Shown here: piece by piece, positions 59,100-64,000 of the stretch | How positions within the stretch are numbered: position 1 is the stretch's first letter | How the letters are laid out: each line of letters opens with the position of its first letter | Assembly: GCF_019279795.1 (NCBI RefSeq) | Contig: NC_056744.1 | Coordinates: 1,509,660,860-1,509,724,859 of the forward strand | Direction of reading: 5' to 3' | DNA: 64,000 bases | Source: Protopterus annectens | Taxonomy: Eukaryota; Chordata; Ceratodontiformes; Protopteridae | Made by a program: the position numbers and the translations under genes | Notes under the pieces: generated by a model | Database searches by the model: none | Seen by the model: only the letters and a program-made list of their open reading frames with translations | Told to the model about the DNA's origin: nothing

Positions 59100-59850
59100 C
59101 AGCTCTGCAATCTTTCCTAAAGTCCCAAGTCGATATGATGGAAAAGGTCCTGCAAAAAAGTTAAGATATTGAAGACAGCTACCCATAACATATCACAGAA
59201 GCTTGATTTTATCAGTTACAAGCTGGAGCCCCATCAAACAGTGTTCCAAGACTATTGTACCCAGTTAGTTGAGCATCAGTGGTGGATAACAGAGATGCGT
59301 AGGTGAGATGCTCAAATGGAGATCACTCTAGCTGATGTAGAAAAGAGACCATGGTGAAATAATCTCCAGATAATATGACTACTCAAACGAAAATGAGGTG
59401 GTTACTCACTAGCCTTCACTGTCAAGAGTTTAAAGGGATGACTGATGATTTGCTAGGATCCTGTAATTATAGAATGCATTCACTGTATTACTGTGAAGTC
59501 CAAAAACTAGTTTGCCCAGGCATTTCCTTCTTACATTTCTGAACTATACCAACAGGAAAGTTATTCTTACAAAAGTGAGGGAGCTAGGAGAACCGTATAT
59601 GATTGCAGACACCCCAGTCAGATTGGTTTCTGACTACAGTCTGCAACTTTACATGAAAAGAAAAAAAATTGCTCCCTTCCTGATAACATTCAAAGATCTC
59701 AGCTTCCTAGTTTCTTTCAAATTCTGTCCACTTTACAGGTAGAATGAACAATTAACTTTGCTCTGTCCTGAGGAGACTGAAGAACTAACCAGTAAACTGC
59801 TGAAATATAGTCAGGGGAAGATATTTCCAGCATGGGAGGACAGACATAGT
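59100..59850 (+). pseudogene. L1/Tx1-like ORF1 relic
   Basis: Upstream pieces read as a coiled coil (LKSQVDMMEKVLQK near 59110-59165). After several stops, 59512-59742 reads PRHFLLTFLNYTNRKVILTK, RELGEP, VRLVSDYSLQLYMKRKKIAP and FKFCPLYR. This order (PR..I.KFLNY..R..IL..AR, then F.DYS...Q.KR..F.P, then F.LLYPA) is that of the RRM and C-terminal domains of L1-type ORF1 RNA-binding proteins. FTLLCPEETEELTSKLL follows in another frame. No ORF2 is visible downstream. Confidence 0.6.
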
Positions 59851-61727
59851 CTCACCAAACCTAGCAGGAGTCAATGTTGAAGCATGAAAATACCCCAGAG
59901 GGGTCAGAACTGGCACCCAATGGAAAGAAAATGGAGGACATTGCCAGATGGGCTAAACAGGAACTATGTTCAGACATTCAGAGCCATAACTAATGGCAAC
60001 CCTAGGTAGACCTGGACATCCAGAAAGAGAGCCTATGGAGTTCTATATGTCAAATCCACCACTGGGAGAGATAGATATAGTAGAGAAGGTGCTTAACAGG
60101 AAAATATACCAAAAACTGTGGTCTGTTTAACTTACAGAATGGCTCATATATGATATCAATGTTTTATTGTGATTCATATATCCTTATATTGCTCTGTTTG
60201 TTTTCTTTTCTATTACAGTGTGTCCACTGGGACACTATGCTGATATGATGAACATGTAAGCTCATTAATGTTTATATAACACAGCTAAGTGTTGTTTCCC
60301 TGTGCTTCCAGATGTCAGGTATTTAACACCAGATAACATTTTAACTGTTTGCTTGGGATGTTATTTCAGACCTCTTTATTGTGATGTCTAACCTTAGGAA
60401 TGCCTGCTTTAAAGGATGATAGTGGATGAGCACTTCAAATTCGGCAATCTGTATGTGCATGGATTGATACAGCCTGTTACTGAAGGTGGCAGAGGTATCT
60501 GAAAATGGGGTAGTACTAAAACAATGTGAATATGCTTCTTGTCAATTAGCGTTTGACTTATAATTGCTATTAAATAGTCTGAACCATTTTAGATTGTTGG
60601 AACCAGATAGTTTAAGTGGTGGGATCTGTAGCTGGAAAGTATAGCACACACTTCTCCACCCGCAAAACTGACCCTCTGATATATTAATTAATATAATTCT
60701 CTACCCCAAAACTGACCCTCTGATGCATTAATTACTATGTGCCAGAAACTGGACATGATAGAAGTGAAAGATGCCATATATAAACATTTAAGACATTTTA
60801 ACTCTTACAACACTGAATCTGCACAGTTCTGGGGGTTGTATAACAGACTATCTACAAATCTGCAGTAGTCATACAAGGGAAGGGGATACAACTTTAGTGG
60901 GTGTTTGGAGACTTGTCTTCAGGATTCTTTGAGGTGTTAAAAATCAGTTGTCCTGCCAAGAAGTGTGCAGTTGATATATAAGCAAGTGACTTGTGGATAA
61001 TTATATAGAAGGGTCTTTGGGGATTATTGAATCATAGTGCAGACAACAGGTTGGAAGTGCTACACCCCTTGGGTACAACATTCATTCAGAACAGGTTTTT
61101 CAGTAGCAGTGGAAGTTAGGAAATATCAAACTACTGTTAAAATGATCTAAGCAATACAGTAACAAAGAGATGCCTTGTCTTCACAAGTGTAGGTTGAAAA
61201 ACATTAATAAATTCAACCGATCAACAAATGCAGCACAGAACTGCTAAATAGCACCAAGACAGTTAGAGTTAGTGCAAAGAAACAATTGCTTATATGTAGG
61301 TCCACAGATAGGTTTAGATGAACCATTTGTCCTACACTGTTATCAAACAGACTAAAACTACACAGTTTGAAATGGAATCATCAGTATACTGGAACCTAAG
61401 AACTTATATACTTTTGCATTAGCCTATGTCTCTATACCACTTGCATTTATTCATCTCTTGTGTATTTTCTTGGAATTTATGTTAGTTTATATTATTAATG
61501 TTCCCTGGGAGTACAACTTAGCCTTTATTCCTAAGAATGCAGGTCTGCGTTCTAAACTGCAGCCTGCTGAGGAGTGGTGGACAGTAGCCATCATTTAATA
61601 TGTTATAGATTAGTGCATTATGTAATTAAGCAGCTCTAGCTGTAACAACTGGTTATTTGAGTTGAGATTAGTAGAGTGTTGCTCATACTTGTCAACTAGG
61701 TGTATAAACTGGAGAATTTAATCTTTA
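59850..61727. other. Unassigned AT-rich sequence
   Basis: No gene is recognised. A short direct repeat (aaaactgaccctctgat at about 60664 and 60708) is the only clear structure. Confidence 0.45.
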
Positions 61728-62015
61728 GCCAGTTTATTTATTTTATTTATTTGATATTTGTTTATTGGGAAAGTCCAACTGGGTATGAGCCCATTTTCAA
61801 CAGAAGCCGGGGAGAAAAGCTCCACAGTACACATTAAATAGATTTTTAAAAAAAATGAACAATGGTTACAAATATTAAGACAATAACAAAGTAGTACAAT
61901 ATGTGAATACAATAAAAGAAGATAAGCAAAATATAAAGCAAGCAATAAAGTTGACCATACATTATATACAAGATAGAACAGAGTTCCTATTTTGCACGTT
62001 ACATAATGATGCATA
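61728..62015 (-). repeat. Dispersed LINE/SINE-like 3' end, copy 2
   Basis: This is the second copy of the repeat at 56275-56560, in the same orientation. The shared words are cccattttca, gagaaaagctcca and ttatttatttgat/cat at the tail. Confidence 0.65.
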
Positions 62016-64000
62016 AAAAAATATATAACAGAATAAGTAATAGGTCATAAAAGCCATATACTCTTTCAGGCAGGAGAACTAGATAGCAAATTTCAGTCAT
62101 AAATTCTGGGATAGACAAAGGCTAGTGCAAAAATATAAAGAAAGGACATTAGAATGTTATGGAATTAAAGAGAGATGAGGCTAGAAAGTAGGTAAATCAG
62201 GAACGAAGTAGGATAAGCTTAACACTCTGCAGAGAAAAATACAATCTGTGTAGATTTGATTGGCTTGAGCTGTATAATGCAGCAAGGGAAACCTTCTGTA
62301 TGGTGTGCACTGTGGAAGAATCAAAAAATGATTATTATGAAATGAACATGTGCCTTTAGGAGAAGAAAGGAAAACTTCACCTCAGAAGATGTCATGAAAG
62401 CTACACTATCCTTGGAAGTACCTGCAAAAGATATTTAAACACCAGCAGGATGCATCCCCTTTCCCCTTCTGTGCTGAGATGGAAGCTGTCTCCAATGTAA
62501 AGCTGGTGCCCTAGCAGACATCATTCCATGTTCCTATCAATCCTGATACCTTTTCTAATTCTTATCCAGCACCATTGGCCACTCATGCTCTATGATCTTC
62601 TCCTTCTTTGGCAGTGTGCTACATGATGATGATACACTGTACGTACCGCTGCATGGCAGATAGCATAGAGGATTGAAGAGCTGTTAACAACCTACCTGTC
62701 AGTAGTCATAGGGAATTAAGGAGCTGATAATAACTTGCTTCTTCTGGTCCAGGCTTTGATTCCCTTAGCCTGCACTGCCAAACTGTGGAATTCTGAGGAA
62801 GTGACTTAACCATACATTGCTTCTGAGTTGAGTTTGAGACATGTCCTCAGAAATCAGTGCTGTACTCTGGTTAACAAATACAAATAGAATAAAATAAAAT
62901 GCTACCACCAACCATCTATCCTGACATCTCTCTGACACCTTCAATGAAAAACATAAAACAAAGTGTATAACTCTCAGTATGACTACTGTCAATGAAATAA
63001 AAAATACTGTTGATTTAATTATTTAAAAAAAATTAGACTATTGTAAACACTGTCCCTTGCTTCTTGTATAGTACCTTCTATGGAGAAAAAAATAAAAAAG
63101 TCAACAGTATAAACTTTTTTTAGTCAGCCTAGTAATATTTTGGGATCTTTCTTCTGGATGAACTGTAATCTTTGGTTGGGAGAAGAGAGCATGTTTTACC
63201 TTGTACTGCCTGCATGACTCTTATCAGGAGAAGTGGAAGAAGTGATTGAATAAACACTACAGATTGTAACTTTTTAGTAGTAAATTTCTGTCTCACAACC
63301 TCTGGTTTACCACTTTAATCCAACTAAAACCTGAAATATGCTGCATAATGCTGACCACCTTCTGCCAGTCTAACTCTTGAACGTATTTTCATCAACTCTT
63401 TGATATCATCTCTCTTACTGACTACACCAACCTCATTTTCCTCCCAGACTACACATTCCATATCTTCTTACTTTTTTCATGCCCCATATGGGCATATTTT
63501 CTATAGTTCCCAATTTGTTTTATATTTCTCATGTGCTAGCAGCATAGATTACTTGCTGTAATAGTATTTCCTTATCCTTTTACTTGAGAAATGATCTTAA
63601 CTTCCAACCTCTACCAGTTTTATGTACTACTGCAGCTGTTACATCATTAATATTCAACTTCCAAATGTTTACAAAATGTCCTCATTCTACATTTTATGGA
63701 TGAGTCGCTTTAACCTAAACATCCAACACAATTCCATAACATTCCAGGGCAAATCAAAAACTAGACAATGTTCTTCCCAGAAGCCACAGTATTCCCCTCA
63801 TAATTCTGTGTCTATGTCCTCCATGCCTTCTCTTCCGATCTTATTCACACCATGCCCAGTTCTTACTCCCCATCCACCATATATTCTATGCATCTTATTA
63901 CCCAAGAACAACTTGAATGCTATCACTCCTTTTATATACATGTGAGCTTTCACAACTATAAAGTCGGTTCTGAACTTCTGCATTTCCTGTTCCCCATTTA
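62016..64000. other. Unassigned sequence to the window end
   Basis: This is AT-rich DNA without recognisable genes, RNAs or clear repeats. All frames are short. Confidence 0.5.

Overview
This window comes from a large, repeat-rich eukaryotic genome, and I see no host gene that I can identify. The mix of elements fits a non-mammalian vertebrate with an expanded genome, such as an amphibian or lobe-finned fish. It includes CR1-type LINEs with an SGNH-esterase ORF1, a Penelope-like element (PLE) with a GIY-YIG domain, PIF/Harbinger and hAT DNA transposons, an L1/Tx1-like ORF1 remnant, tRNA-derived SINE-like pieces and several satellites. The species assignment is inference.

Layout. Positions 1-8354 and 17406-25808 are two direct copies of one block of at least 8.4 kb. 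Each copy carries a minus-strand PLE pseudogene flanked by inverted arms that contain hammerhead-ribozyme-like motifs, plus a tRNA-like piece near its right end. The two copies share the same inactivating stops. Between them lies a 5'-truncated CR1 (8356-8619 and 15232-17250) split by a 6.6 kb insertion with hAT-type ends and an 8-bp target duplication (8620-15223). From 26033 to 29985 there is a near full-length minus-strand CR1 (ORF1: PHD-like Cys cluster, coiled coil, SGNH esterase; ORF2: endonuclease and reverse transcriptase). A satellite of nine ~283 bp units follows (30414-32866).

From about 33 to 54 kb the sequence is dominated by PIF/Harbinger material. It holds a two-exon Myb/SANT-like gene (33143-35137), two copies of a ~590 bp repeat with a conserved foldback, a three-exon Myb/SANT-like gene (40785-43603) and a convergent, frame-broken HARBI1-like DDE transposase (52700-53751). 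Inserted between these are microsatellites, a ~240 bp satellite with B-box-like motifs, and CR1 copies at 38982-39780, 46862-47625 and 47800-51715. Positions 54744-55187 form an unexplained chain of strong hairpins. The right end carries another truncated CR1 (57078-58935), an L1-like ORF1 relic (59100-59850), a repeated LINE/SINE-like 3' end (56275-56560, 61728-62015) and otherwise unassigned AT-rich DNA.

Functionally, no intact autonomous element is visible. CR1 ORF2 would encode target-primed reverse transcription. PLE would use RT plus a GIY-YIG nuclease. The Harbinger pair would be a DDE transposase with its Myb-like DNA-binding partner. All are broken to some degree, and their lesions and nesting record the order of insertions.
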